Positions 24,301-37,400 of a stretch of 64,000 nucleotides of DNA are shown here, one piece after another. The notes beneath the pieces were generated by a model, which worked only from the letters and a program-made list of their open reading frames with translations, did no database searches and was not told where the DNA came from. Numbering within the stretch: position 1 is the first letter of the stretch; each line of letters starts with the position of its first letter. A program made the position numbers and the translations under genes. The stretch comes from Sarcocystis neurona (taxonomy: Eukaryota > Apicomplexa > Conoidasida > Eucoccidiorida > Sarcocystidae), in assembly GCA_000727475.1 (NCBI GenBank), contig KL647315.1:107612-171611 (forward strand). Reading direction: 5' to 3'.

Positions 24301-27242
24301 GGTATTACATACACACAGGCACACGCTCGTACATACACACGTACACCATTATGTAGGTTCATGCACGCATGTTTCTAGTGGGTTTACAAATAGCGTACGA
24401 TTTCTGATGCCGTCTGCAAGCGCAGAGACTGAGTGAGCCCGTTCAGATAAAGGCTATGCACCTGCCGCAGAGACTTGCTAGTGCCGCCATGTTGCAGCAT
24501 CGCGCACATCAAGTGTTATCCATATACTCTCGTCTCCCTGTTTGATTAATTATTCCCGAGGACACGGAGTGCCACTGCTCTTCTTGACGAATGAAGAACG
24601 CTGGCACAACGGTGGTGCACGTGGAGATAGAGGTTCTCGTACGAAGACACGTGCACATTTACGGAAAAGGAAAGACACATATATTTCCGTGTATCGGTGC
24701 GAGATTGAACGTAGAAGCTCAACAAGCATTCAGCATTTGTTTACGTTAATATATGTATTTGTATACGTACATGTTATTGCGCCGTATGTACTGATACCAA
24801 GGTTTATGAGCCGTGTACACATTTTCGTATATATCTGGGTGAGCACGTCCACAAGTAGGTGAACGTACATGTTATTGCGCCGTATGTACTGATACCAAGG
24901 TTTATGAGCCATGTACACATTTTCGTATATATCTGGGTGAGCACGTCCACAAGTAGGTGAACATCTAAGACGGTTCCGTGTGCAACGTTACCTTCCGTGT
25001 CCTCGACGTGCAACACCGGACCGACACCTTTCCGTAGCGCGGCTTGTTCGGCTGGTTTTTCGGCCATTCGGGGAGAACATGGCCATGTCCCAGTCACCTG
25101 TATCTCCGTAGTTTAGTCTGACTATTTTGGCAAAACTTTGTCTCTTACGATACTGCGTTACACGAGCAACCGTGCGCATCCGTAGCTGTGCGCACGAAGC
25201 CGCTCGTCACCGTATAGATATGGTTCTGTAGAAAAAATTCACACGTGTACGTATGGCTGTGAAGATGTATGTATATTCTTGCATGTCTAGCTCATCGGAT
25301 GGGTACGCAAGCTAAGCAGAGACGTTCTCTGTGCCCTATCATGCTATTTTCGATACCGCAAAAGCACCATACTCCAGCTTGCAGACACCTCATAAAGATC
25401 CGCCATTTTTGCTGTACAGCCCCCTTCATTTTGTCGAGTTTTACACTTTCAGCAACAGAATTTTTTACACACAGGCATCTTACTAGCGGCACTGCAGCGC
25501 ATTATTCCTCGCAGAAAATCTCACACACTGGTTCTGCAGATGCCTTTTAACTCGCTAGATTCTAACACGTCATATACTAAATGGATAGAAGTATTTTCTC
25601 AGTTCATCCACGTTGAATCGAGACAGCCCATTAAACAAGAGGTCTTCCTCACGCTGTATCAACCGTATCCGCATATAACTCCAATTCTACCCTGTTCTCT
25701 GCTTCAGTTTCGTGTGGGTTAAAGAAGCGTTATCCTGTGCGGTAGCGTCTGACACGCATTCGAGCTTAATCTTCGCCCGTGACGACGAAGGTTACTCAGC
25801 TCCGTCAGAATGCACTAGTTATCCTACCAGGAATAACGTTTGTATGTGTGTGTTGTTTGTAGGTTCTCGTTACAACAGACCTCATCTCAGTGGTTCTCAT
25901 TTCGCTGGGTGGCCTGGTGCCATGCTTGTTGCGGGGTACGCACACCTCCTCACGACGGCCGTACAGCACACTCGTCTTCTGGCGAATTTCATGTAACTTT
26001 CTAGTGTGTATTCCCTTCCGCATTTCCTTTCCCACTTTCCCGACGATGTTTCAATGCCGTGTTATGGCAGTCTTTTTCCTGCTGCTTCCTCGATGAAGTA
26101 CCAGTATCAATCCTTGAACCTCTCTTCCCGGCTTTTTAATCGCCGCACCTTCCCAGCATTGTCTTCGTGCTACAACATGCCTTTTGATTTTTTCCCGTAT
26201 TCGTTCTCCATTCTCGACTTCAATTTCGTGGTGACTTTTTAACACAGCTACATTCATGAATGGTATAGGTTAAATTCGTCTGCTGGCGTCTCGTGTGCGC
26301 GCTGAACACGCGTGGTTGCCAGTTTTACTTCATGCCACCGGCCGTCAAGTCGGTTATGCGCGTGCGTGAACCGCTACCTCTTTTTTTTGTATTCATAACA
26401 CCGTTTTTTCAGACGCCTTTCTGGAAGCCTCTCAGAGACTTACAAAAAGAAAAGTCTTTGCCTGGCACCGGCGAACCAGCGCTATTATTTTCTATAGCGT
26501 TGATACGTGCGCCTGTGCAGCTACCATCTCGCTTGAGTCACCGAAAGCTTCATCTACATTTCCCAGATCCGTATCTTCTCTCTCCGCACTTTATGGTTTG
26601 AGTAGTATCCCACTGGTGGTGCGCTCTATCTAAAGGCCGAAGATCCCGCGACAACGCACGCGCGTGCCGCGCTCGGTTGAGTGGCAAAAGGGTTGCTGTT
26701 CACACACTGAACTCACTTGAGCGATTGTCAGTTTTCTCTGATTCTACAGCATGGCCGTAGGATAGTCCCCTATGAGTTGGGTTCGGCGCATCTTCGCGCA
26801 TCTGCTACACATTCTACGTGTGTACGCACACATTGACAAAGAACTACGTGGATGAACACATACGCACAGAAATAGCTGTACATGTATACCTGTTTGTACG
26901 TACGACCTCCACTTGAGAAATATTTTCCACTTTCAGTGCAATATGTCGTACTTTGCTGCAGCTGGCAGGTGCTGGGCGAGGGGCAACAATAGCTGATTAT
27001 GCGGTACAAGAAGGGCAGCGACAAGATATGTGACGGGAATGCACTTTTCCACGCTGGTGTGCGTGTCTGTTCGTCTAACAAGTTTCTAACTGCATGGATA
27101 CCCGAGGGGCACCCGTATGTGCAGATGCGTAGTGTGCGTTCATCGCCATGCAGAAATCAGAGCGGTGGTGTGAACAAATCTAGCGGACTTCACAGAGCAA
27201 CTAATTGCTTCGTGTAGGAATTTGAATACACGACGCGCAGAG
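18313..27242. other. Intergenic, no recognised gene
   Basis: About 8.9 kb between IBA57 and Sds22. TA/TG microsatellites lie near 20020-20050, 20520-20540, 21790-21950 and 22150-22170; a C13 run is at 23663-23675. Unique islands that look slightly protein-like but lack any recognised domain or a complete gene structure are 20083-20330 (plus frame with a Gln/His/Tyr-rich QQYYYQQHHH stretch), 20650-20850 (plus), 21607-21419 (minus) and 22648-22322 (minus, 108 codons opening with GTG). They may be isolated exons or chance. About 25000-26760 is unique sequence in which I see nothing. Confidence 0.5.
24766..24961 (+). repeat. 98-bp perfect-period tandem duplication
   Basis: The 98 bp at 24766-24863 are repeated head-to-tail at 24864-24961 with a single substitution (CCGTGTAC versus CCATGTAC). 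The unit is not simple sequence. The near-identity indicates a recent duplication, or an assembly artefact. Confidence 0.9.
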
Positions 27243-27384
27243 ATGTCCGCCATTCCGCCTTCGGCGCTGCGGGAGGCGCAGAAGGCAGCCGCCAGAACTG
27301 CGTCTGCCGCATCAGCAGTGGCGGCAGCCATGGCTGCACAGGAGCTGCAAGCCGTAGAAAAAAGGAAAGATAATGGAACCGAAA
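27243..27384 (+). CDS. PPP1R7: Probable Sds22 exon 1
   Basis: ATG 27243 opens MSAIPPSALREAQKAAAR, an Ala-rich amphipathic stretch, and the exon ends at 27384 before the strong donor GTAAGC in phase 1. The acceptor at 29207 takes phase 1, so the join reads NGTE-K-NRGESDSS in frame. The alternative is a start at ATG 29168 inside the open frame of exon 2, which would leave this island as an exon of something else. Confidence 0.5.
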
Positions 27385-28440
27385 GTAAGCGCAACACCAT
27401 TGAAAGTCTGCTTCCCTAGAAATACGATTCACGTAAACATCCGTCCTCATTCGTCCGTTACTGTAAGCGTACAACCATATATCGGTACGTAGTTGCCTTC
27501 TTTTCCTCTGTTCGCTCAATAAATTGTTCGGCAGACACACCAGTGAGGAAGGACTGGAAGAATCAGATAGACACGCACGATCACTGGAGTTGAGATATCT
27601 GCATGTATCTCCTGCACGTGTGTATATATGTATATGTGTACATATACATATATATATAAATGTGCTGAATGAAGAGGTATACAGGAGATTATACGCAGCC
27701 ACTTCTACATGTGCACGCATGTACGTGCACATGCTCACGTCCACGTGATAACCCATACGCGTGTGCACAAGGATCGGCGAAGCAGCGCCTGAGGCGCTAG
27801 TGACTGGGTCGTCCTTTGGAAATAATGCATACAAATTACTCGTATTCATTCACATGCATATATATGCGCACATACATCCGGATAGGCATCTACATATACG
27901 TGTATATATATATATATATATACATACGTATCTATACATATTTGTGCGTGAACATACACTTGTGGAGACGTGTACGTATCTATATTTGTACGCTCCTATC
28001 CAGTTAGCGGCCGAACGACGATACGTGAGTCTTACATGAGAGAAGCACGACTGGATATCCGTAGGACGAAGGATGCGTACGCAGGTGCTCGTTTCCACTT
28101 TTTGGAAAAGTGCTGCTTTCTTCTGGAGCTTGCTTTCTTCTTCTGTAAATATGGCTGTGAGGAAGTGAAGATGATGACGGATGTGTGAGTATGTGGGAAG
28201 TAGGGGAGCCACCTCAGAGAGGAGGGATCCGACTCACGTATCCACGATCGTATACATATGTAGGTATGCATGTGCGTAAATACGTGTATATACATTGATG
28301 GGTATTTATCCACCCAAATGTGTATCCATATCCATATATATATATATGTCAATGCGTACTTGCCCGTGTCTTTTTACATGAAACTGTATGTGCACAAATT
28401 GATACCTCTACATATACGTAACGTACTTATCTACATATAC

Positions 28441-28472
<32 letters not shown>

Positions 28473-31400
28473 GCCTGTATGCTTGCCAGTGTACGTGTTT
28501 CTCTCACAGTATGTATATCTGTGCATCTATATCTACCAATCTGTAGAACCACTTAGAGACACCTACATGTATGCCCATATTCCTCTCTTTGTCTTTCCCT
28601 ACGCGGACATGTTTAGACCTGCGTGTATATACCTGTCTACAAATCCATTCATATGTGTATATATATGTATACCTGTATTTGTTCAAACATACGTATGTAT
28701 GCACATACTGACATATATATGCATATGTACTAATATGTACGTATCTGTGTATCCACATCTGTATATTCCTAAATTTACTGATCTCGCTGCACGTAGGCGT
28801 AGAACACACAGACGTGTACGGTGACACGTCTTCACAGAGCAGCTCACCCTGTGCGTACGGACGCACATACAGATCCACATACAGGAGGAACATATTTTTA
28901 CGCACATCAGCGCATCTGTTTACATGCGTATACCAGTATATTTCTATCTAACTACGTATGTGTGTACCTATGTGTGTCTCTTTCTGTGCCTCAGTTGATA
29001 CCGCATTCTCACACACGTATACAAGCAGCCACGTGCGTGCGCATGTGTTGTTTTTTATCTCTCCCCTTCTGTGAGTACACGTACGCGTTTGTATTTTCCT
29101 GCGCGATAACCCTCCCACTTACCGGTCCACCGCCTTTGTCCATCTGTGTGTGTCTCTCCCCGACAATATGCGTGTGCTGCTGGAGTGTCGTGGGGGTACG
29201 CGTGCAGAGAACAGAGGCGAGTCTGACTCTTCTCAGTCGCCGCTGGAGCAGGACTCGGAGGCGCAGCAGCAGGAAGAAGATGCAGAAGCACAAGGTGGAA
29301 AAGAGACAGAAGAGGAAGAAATGGGAGAGTCCAGGGGAAAGAAAAAGGAAAGTGCTACCTTCTTCCAACTCGGCGTAGATATCGAGCTGTCACAGAGTGC
29401 AACTGAAATTGATTGTCAGGCGTCACGCATCCAGCGCCTCGAAAACTTGGACCAGTGCCCTCAGCTGAAGGTGTGTTTCAATCTCTAGACTTTTTGTCGG
29501 ATGTGTGTGCAGCTGAAGGTGTGCAGCCTGTAACCCTTTCTGTCTCCATCAGAGGTATACGACTTGCGGCAGAATCAGCCGGTGTCCGTCGAGGTGCGAT
29601 CTTTCTTCCACATCTGAGTCATCCCCGGCGTTTCGGTGTACGTACACCGGAATAAAGGAACTGCTTGCGGAGGTGTTGTGGTACTGCTCAGCATCTCTGT
29701 GTCCACTTTCGGTGACGTCCTCGTCCTTTTGAATGCGCCGTCTAAACACCCACATTTTCTGGTGTACGTACACCGGAGCGCTGCTAGCCGGTCACGTCAC
29801 GTTCTGCGTCTACCAGTATGTGCGCCTCAAAAAGCTCTAGGGGTATGTTTGCGGAGATTACTGTTTTATATGCGTGTCTTTATTTCTCGAGCACTAGGAT
29901 CGTACTGAAGGCGCCCTCCTCGCAGTGTGAATCAAGTGTACGTACACTGGAGTGTCACGCGTACGTGCGGTTCGGGCACGTCTTTTTTGTTGCAGTAGGT
30001 TCCTTCGGTATCCTCGACTGACTCTGGTGTATTCGTTTCTGTATCACTTCTGCGTCCCTCTGCCTACAGGTATTTTCACGTGCGTGCAGACTTCATCTGC
30101 ACGTCTTCTCACATGCGTGCAGACACGTCCTCACCACAGGGCTGCTGCGGTGTACGTACACCGGAATGTCGTGATTTGTCCAGGTAATAGAGTACGTTTC
30201 CGAACACCGAAACCCATCTTTGAAAATGTGTCTTTGTGTTTTCTCATGTCTTATGTTTTCTGTTCCTTTGCGTGAGTTTCGCCGTTTCGAAGTGAAACGG
30301 TAACAGTGCAAGCACCGGAGCCGCGCGTTCTTTTCCTGCATTAGCAAGTGCAAGCGTCTCTTCACGTCAAGCGTAAAAATGCAAAACAACCGCCACACCA
30401 AATTCTTTATCTGTAACACATATACAGGCCAAGTGAGAGCACACCGCTTTCCCTCTCTACATTGATATATGCGTACATCCACATATATATATATAATAAG
30501 TACCTCATGTACGCAAGCGGATGCATATATATATATATATATATGTTGCTGACGCAGCGACTGGCACTAAACGCAAATGAGATTGAGAAGCTGGAGAATT
30601 TGGAGACGGTGCCGTTGCTGGAGGAACTGGAACTCTATCAAAATCACATTCGGAAGATTGAGAATCTGTCATGTCTACCACGGCTTAAGTAAGCTTCTGC
30701 GACTGCACAGGTGTACAGCACGTAGGGCAAGAGGAAAAGATGTGTAAACATGTGCGTGAATAATTGTGGGTGTTTACATACTGTACACGTATATGATACA
30801 TATGTGTTGTACGTAGCTGGTATACATATTATACGCGCACCTCTATAGATTCATATGGACGTGCAGGTGAACGCAGACGTATCAAGGTCTGTCTGTCTCA
30901 CTCTTTCGCTGTCCCTCTCATCCTCGCGTCTGCACGGGATTTTTTGCGGAAATTGTTGCTCACGCGTGCCCAAAAAAAAAATTTGTGTGCGCAACGGCGA
31001 AGTGGTCTTAGCTCACTCTCGACGTCTTCATTATCAAGCGTGGAAGTGGATTTTTGTGTATGGGTAGAGAAAAGGGAGAGATCTACACGTATTTACGTAA
31101 GTGCGATACATATACGAGAATAGTCAGTGGCATACATATATATATATCTGGGGAGAGACATATACATAAATTGATGCATACGCACACGCATGTTCTTGTT
31201 TAGGCTTGTAAATGAAGATGAGAACAGAGATACATATATGTAAGAGTGTACTTGTGTGTTTGTAGAGCGAGAAGGACAGACGCATATGCCCATATGTGGA
31301 CGGATACATACATATATATACATGTATGTACAGAGAGACAAGGAAATACGGAGAGACACACAGATGCGGGTAGATGTAGAGAACCATGCTGATAGAGAAG

Positions 31401-34400
31401 TTTTGTAACCTTGCCTGTCTTATTTGACAGCTGTAGCTCTCGATTGAAACAAAAAGTAATTCACGTTTCGTGCCTTGCACATATATATGGATGTGTGTAG
31501 ACAGATAGATAGAGATACATACATATAGGTATATATATAGTGTATACGTATAGACGTATCTGTAGAGGTATACATATGTTCTAGTATTCGTTCATACATA
31601 CTTTTACACTTATACATTCACAGGAGATGTACGTGTTTTTGCATGCGAATATAACGGTGCAGTTTACTACTATTGTTGCCATTTCTCAGAGGAGAAGAAG
31701 AAAGGAGAAATTCAGCTGGTATAAAGAGAGGGGGACCCTGGGCGAGACATGCAATTTTCTGTGTCAGTGGGCCGCCTTCAGTGGCATCTTTGTTCATGTA
31801 AACACATGTTCCTGTCTATGTACACTTTTCTCTATGAAGACGCATGCAGGTGTGTGAGCGTGTCTCTTCGTGAAGATACATGTATGTGTGTAAGTCCAGA
31901 GACTTCTATTCGAACATCTGTGTATGTAGTAAGGACTTCCCTCTGTATACATACGTGTTTGCGTCTCTTTCTGCTTGTGAAATGGCACGCGTCTCTAATA
32001 TGTGTACATATATATATATGTGCATACTTGTCTACCTCCTATATGTGTAGAGGTGTGTCGGCGTGTAGGCATCTCCCTGTGTGTATGTGTGTATGTGTAC
32101 GTATACGTCTCTATATATGTGCCTGGACACGTATACGTGTCAGTCATACATCATTTTCTGCATCTCTCTCTATGTATACACACGTCCATACATGAATATA
32201 CGCATGTACGTGTCTGTCCGTATATATCCATATATGTTATGTTGATGTGTGTGTTTGCGTGGCTGTATACGTACCTGTGTCTCTCTCCTTGCCTCTGTTT
32301 CTGCGTGCAGCCGTTCACTGCATAGGAATCTGTATATTTGTTCGTCAACTCGCGTGTGGTGATGGTGGGTCTTGCTGCAGAGTGCTGGATCTTTCCTTTA
32401 ACAAAATACGTGTCGTTGAAGGCGTTGAGAATCTCCACGAACTTGAGAAACTTTATCTTTCGAGCAACAAAATTGCAACGGTATGTGGTGGAAACCCGCA
32501 GCACTATCTGCTGTCATGCCACAGCGACAGCAGCAGCGACAGCAGCAGCGACAGCAGCAGCGACAGCAGCAACGACAGCAGCAACGACAGCAGCAGCGAC
32601 AGCAGCAGCGAAAAGCAGCAGCGAAAAGCAGCAGCGAAAAGCAGCAGCGAAAAGCAGCACTGGTACACCTGTCATTCGCTCTCTCTTTCCCTGTCTGCTT
32701 CTGGCCTTCTCTTCTGCTTCTCCTCTTCTTTCCTCCACAGTTTCGTGTCGATGTACATGTTCTTTTGGGCCTCACCTTTCTTCTTTTTAGACTGCGTGCA
32801 ACTTTTCCGAGGGAAAAGGAGTTTGACTTCGAAGAAAGGAGAGTCGACGTTTCTCTGAGTGACGCCTTCTGCGTTGCTGTTCTTCTACCCCGCGCTGTTT
32901 TGGTGCTCCTCTTCTTCCGGTGGCCACGTGCACTTCTCTTTTACTGCTGCTGCTCACTTTGTCGCATTCCTTCCCTTACTTACCCCGGAGCGGCTGCTGC
33001 TACTGCTATATTATATAAATATAAATATATATATGTGTGTGTGGATAACTAAGATGTGTACACAATCTTCCACACCGTAGTAGGACCAATATCAAGCAGG
33101 TGCTCCTTCACATATACATATGGTTTATATATGCATAAAATATGTTTTGTATAATATATATCGATATATATATATATGCATACATTGATATAATATATAT
33201 ATGTTACAGTCTCAAAGACGATCTACACATCTTTGTCATTGGCTGTTTCTCTCTGTGTCCCTCTCTATATCTCTTTCTACAGGCATATACGTGTATATAT
33301 ATATGTAGATATGTGTATATATACGTATATATATTCATAGAGGTACTTATATAGTGGTGACAAATATATGGACTTGCTGCTGGTGCTGCTGCAGAGTGTC
33401 CCAGTTCTATATATCTCTTCTCGTTTTCTAAATGAACTTCTCGAAGGAAAAGGAGAAAAGTAGAAGAAGAGTTTGACGTTGAAGAACGACGTCTGCTGCA
33501 CCTTCCTCTAGACCTACTTTGTTGCTGCTTTTGCACTTCTCTCTATATATGTATGTAGACTCTCTCTACATACGTAGATGTATATACTCTTTTTTTCTCT
33601 CGCTGTCTCTCTCTGCATGCGCTATATATCTATACCTGTATACACTCTCTCTATATACTCAGGCTCAGTATATAAGTAGATTCTCTCTCTCTCTATAATA
33701 TATATATTAACTCTCCTTTTCTATATATAACTCTCCCTTTCTATACATATATAGATAGATTATGTATATAAATGAACTCTCTTTATATATATATGTATAT
33801 ATAAACTCTTTTTCTCTCTCCTCTATCTATCTATATAGATATATATATAAACTTTCTCTCCCTATGTATATATAAATAAACTCGCTTTCCCTCTGTCTCT
33901 CTCTATGTCTATAAACTCTCACTTTATATATGTATACAAACTCTCTCTCTCTATATATATATACATACCTATATACACTCTCCCTGCACACTCACGCTCC
34001 GTATATAAGTAGATTTCTATATATAATATATATATTAACTCTCCTTCTCTATATATATAACTCCCCCTTTCCCTCTCTCTCTCTCTATATAGACTATGTA
34101 TATATATGAACTCTATATATTATGTATAGATATACTCTTTTTCTCTCTCCTTCTCTGTCTATCTATATATAGATATATATACATATATATATATACAAAC
34201 TTTCTCTCCCTACGTATATATATATATAAACTCTCCGTCCCTCTCTTTTTCTCTGTGTGTATAAACTCTCACTTTATATATGTATATAAACTCTCTCTCT
34301 CTATATACATATCTATATGAATGTATACGTAGTCTGTCTTCTTGTCCCTCTCTCTGTCTCTACGTATATATATATATATATATGTAATCTGTCTTTTGGC

Positions 34401-37400
34401 CCTCTCTCTTTGTCTCTCCCTCTATATATGTCATATGTTAGTGGATACGCGTGTGCATGCATTTGTTTATTTGCTCTGCTGCATTTCTCATTTTTTCTTC
34501 AGAGAAGGACTTTTGAGAAAACGTAGGGGATTTCACTCGTGGACATGCGTGTAACTACCACGCATGTGTTGGTCTCTCGGTGAAATTTAATAAGTTCTAG
34601 ACATGTGTACAAATCGACGTGAATGTGTCTACGTATGAAGAGACAACACTTGACGACCGTGCGAGGTAGGAGAGCAGCAAACGAGACACAGAGAGGGGCA
34701 CGGACGAGGATTGAGACATTTTAGCTGCCTGCGCGGCCCCTAGAAAAGAATTCATCAGCACATACACATATATATATGTCGAGTATAGAAAGCTCCATGC
34801 ACATATAATACGACTGTAAGCTCCTCTTACTGCTTTCTCTCCTTGTCGAAAGGTATTTGTGACTCCGTGTAGACGGGGTAGAGCAACTGAGAAGCACCTA
34901 CGTACATATATATGTGTAGATAGATAGATAAATAGGTACATACATATGTGTAGATAGATAGATAAATAGCTATCGAGTATATAAACCTGCATGTAGTTTG
35001 TGTATACGGGTGTAAAGGATGTAAGCTTGTCTTTATCTTTCCGAAACGTGTTGACTGCCCTGCTGCATAGACGGGGCAAAAAGTCGAGGAGAAGCACCCA
35101 TATATATGGGTACATAGACATCAGTATATTAACCTGCATGTATATATATTTGATGGGCGCAAGCTTCTCTTCTCTCTCTTGGCGAGAAACGCTTATAACT
35201 GCATATAGACGCATGTACGTGGGCCTCTTCACTTTTTGCATGCGTGTATACGTGTACGTGTGTATATTTCCTTGTATGAGAGTGTATTTATATATATATA
35301 TATGTCTGTCTCTGTGTCTCTCTGTACGTATATATATATATATATGTACGAGTGTAGGTTATCTTCGGTAGTGTCTTTTGTGTGAGAGGATGTGGAAGGG
35401 GAAGGAAAAGGCTTCTGTGTCGCCATTTTGTGTCGTCTTCTGCTCAGGTCGAAAATCTGGAGAATAACGGGAAACTCGTGGTCTTGGAACTCGGCGGAAA
35501 CCGCCTTCGCGAAGTGAAAAACATTTCTCACCTTCAGCTGCTGGAGGAGCTCTGGCTCGGCAAAAACAAATTGACGACGATGGTCGGTGGCCCTTAACGC
35601 ACTCGGCGCTGGTGACGCTGCGGCTGCTGCTCGGCTTCCTGCTGCTTTGCTGCCTCTCAGGTCCTGCTGCTGTCCCTGCTTCCTCTGCTGCTCTTGGTGG
35701 TATTGCCGGCCGGATGGCTCCTGCTGCTGCTGGTGCTCCCCGTTTTGCTGCTGCGCGTGCTGCCTCTCGGGTCCTGCTGCTGTCCCTACTCTCCGTCCGT
35801 TGCTGCTGCTGCTGCTACTTCCTCTGCGTCTTTTCTCGCGTTCACGTTTTCGCTCCACGTCCTTTTCTTCCTTTTCCTCCTCTTCTTCTACGAGGAGACT
35901 CTCCTGTTCCCCTCATTTTCTCCCCTTTCTTTTCTTTTCTTCGTGCCCTCCCACAGGAGCTGCCGCCGCTTCCCGTCCTGCGCCGGCTGAGCTTGCAGTC
36001 GAATCGCTTGCAGCAGTGGAGCGAAGCGCTGTTTAGCAGCTGTCCTCTGCTGCAGGAGTTGTATCTTTCGAACAACCGCCTTCGAGGGAAAGTACCGGAT
36101 TCTGTCAAACTTCTCGTGCGTCACTTCTTCCCCTTCCCCGTCATCTTCTTTTGTCTTCTTCTTTGCCGTCGTGGAGCAGTTTGCTGGTGCTCTCTTTTCG
36201 TCTCTTTCCGCGGAACTTGCCTTGCAAGAGAACTTCTCTCAAAAGTTCTACAAAGTCAAAGATATGTATATATATATGTATCGATGTGTGGAGCTTGATC
36301 AAAAGACAAGAAAGAATCTGCTAAAAGTACATATATTGTTGATTTTGACATTCTCCTTGTTAATCTCTCTGTATACATATGTATATGTATATATATGTGT
36401 ATATATGTACTGCTGCTTATGGGTGCTGCTGGCCTACCATAGTTACAGCTGTAATATATATATATACACGCGTATATTATACATGTATGTGCATATATGT
36501 ATATATATACATATGTATTACACGTGTGTGTATACTATACTACACATAGATATATATCTAGTATATATATTATGCGAGTATGTGTATCTACGTCCATATA
36601 CCTACATGTGTTTGTATCTTTACGTAGGAAGAGATACGCATACGTATATCTATGAATTTACATATATATGTGTATACGTGTTCGTCGGAATATACGTCTA
36701 AATACATGTGCGTGGGTCTGTGTGGGCTTACACATACATATATGGATAAATACATGCATGCGCATGTAGCCCCAGATATATATATATACGTGTGTATATA
36801 TATATGTGTTCATGTATGTATGCGTTGTTTGTGCGTGTATTTGCCTTTATATTTTAAGGGAACACAGGAGAAGGCGCGTCAGCCAGTTATCTTCTGCAGA
36901 AATTTTTGCGCGTCCTTCACGTAGGAGTCCACCTCTCTTCTTCCCAGTATCTACCTGTCTTTGTATGTGTGAATATATGTATGTGTACATACCCACACAT
37001 ACACAAACATTTCTATATCTATCTATATATATGTATGTGTACACATATATTTACGTGTGTGTTGCAGAGGACAGGGAGTGCTTTTTATATAGGGTCTACA
37101 CTTATAAATATCAGGGAAGTGTACAGGGCCATACATATACAAGTATTCATACACGTTTATGCACATATATATGTACACATATCGGCTTGCAGGAAGCATT
37201 TCTCGTAAAAAGTCTGCCTCAGTAAATATAAGGAACGTATATGAATATATTTGGAAAGGAGCGAATGCACTTCTCTCTTACACGGCCATTGCACGCGCGC
37301 GCGCGCGCGCCTTTCTAGCGTGTCTTTCTGTGTGTGTCTGTAGATATATATATAGGTGCATATCCCATTTCACGCCGTTTTCCTTGGTTTGTACATATAT

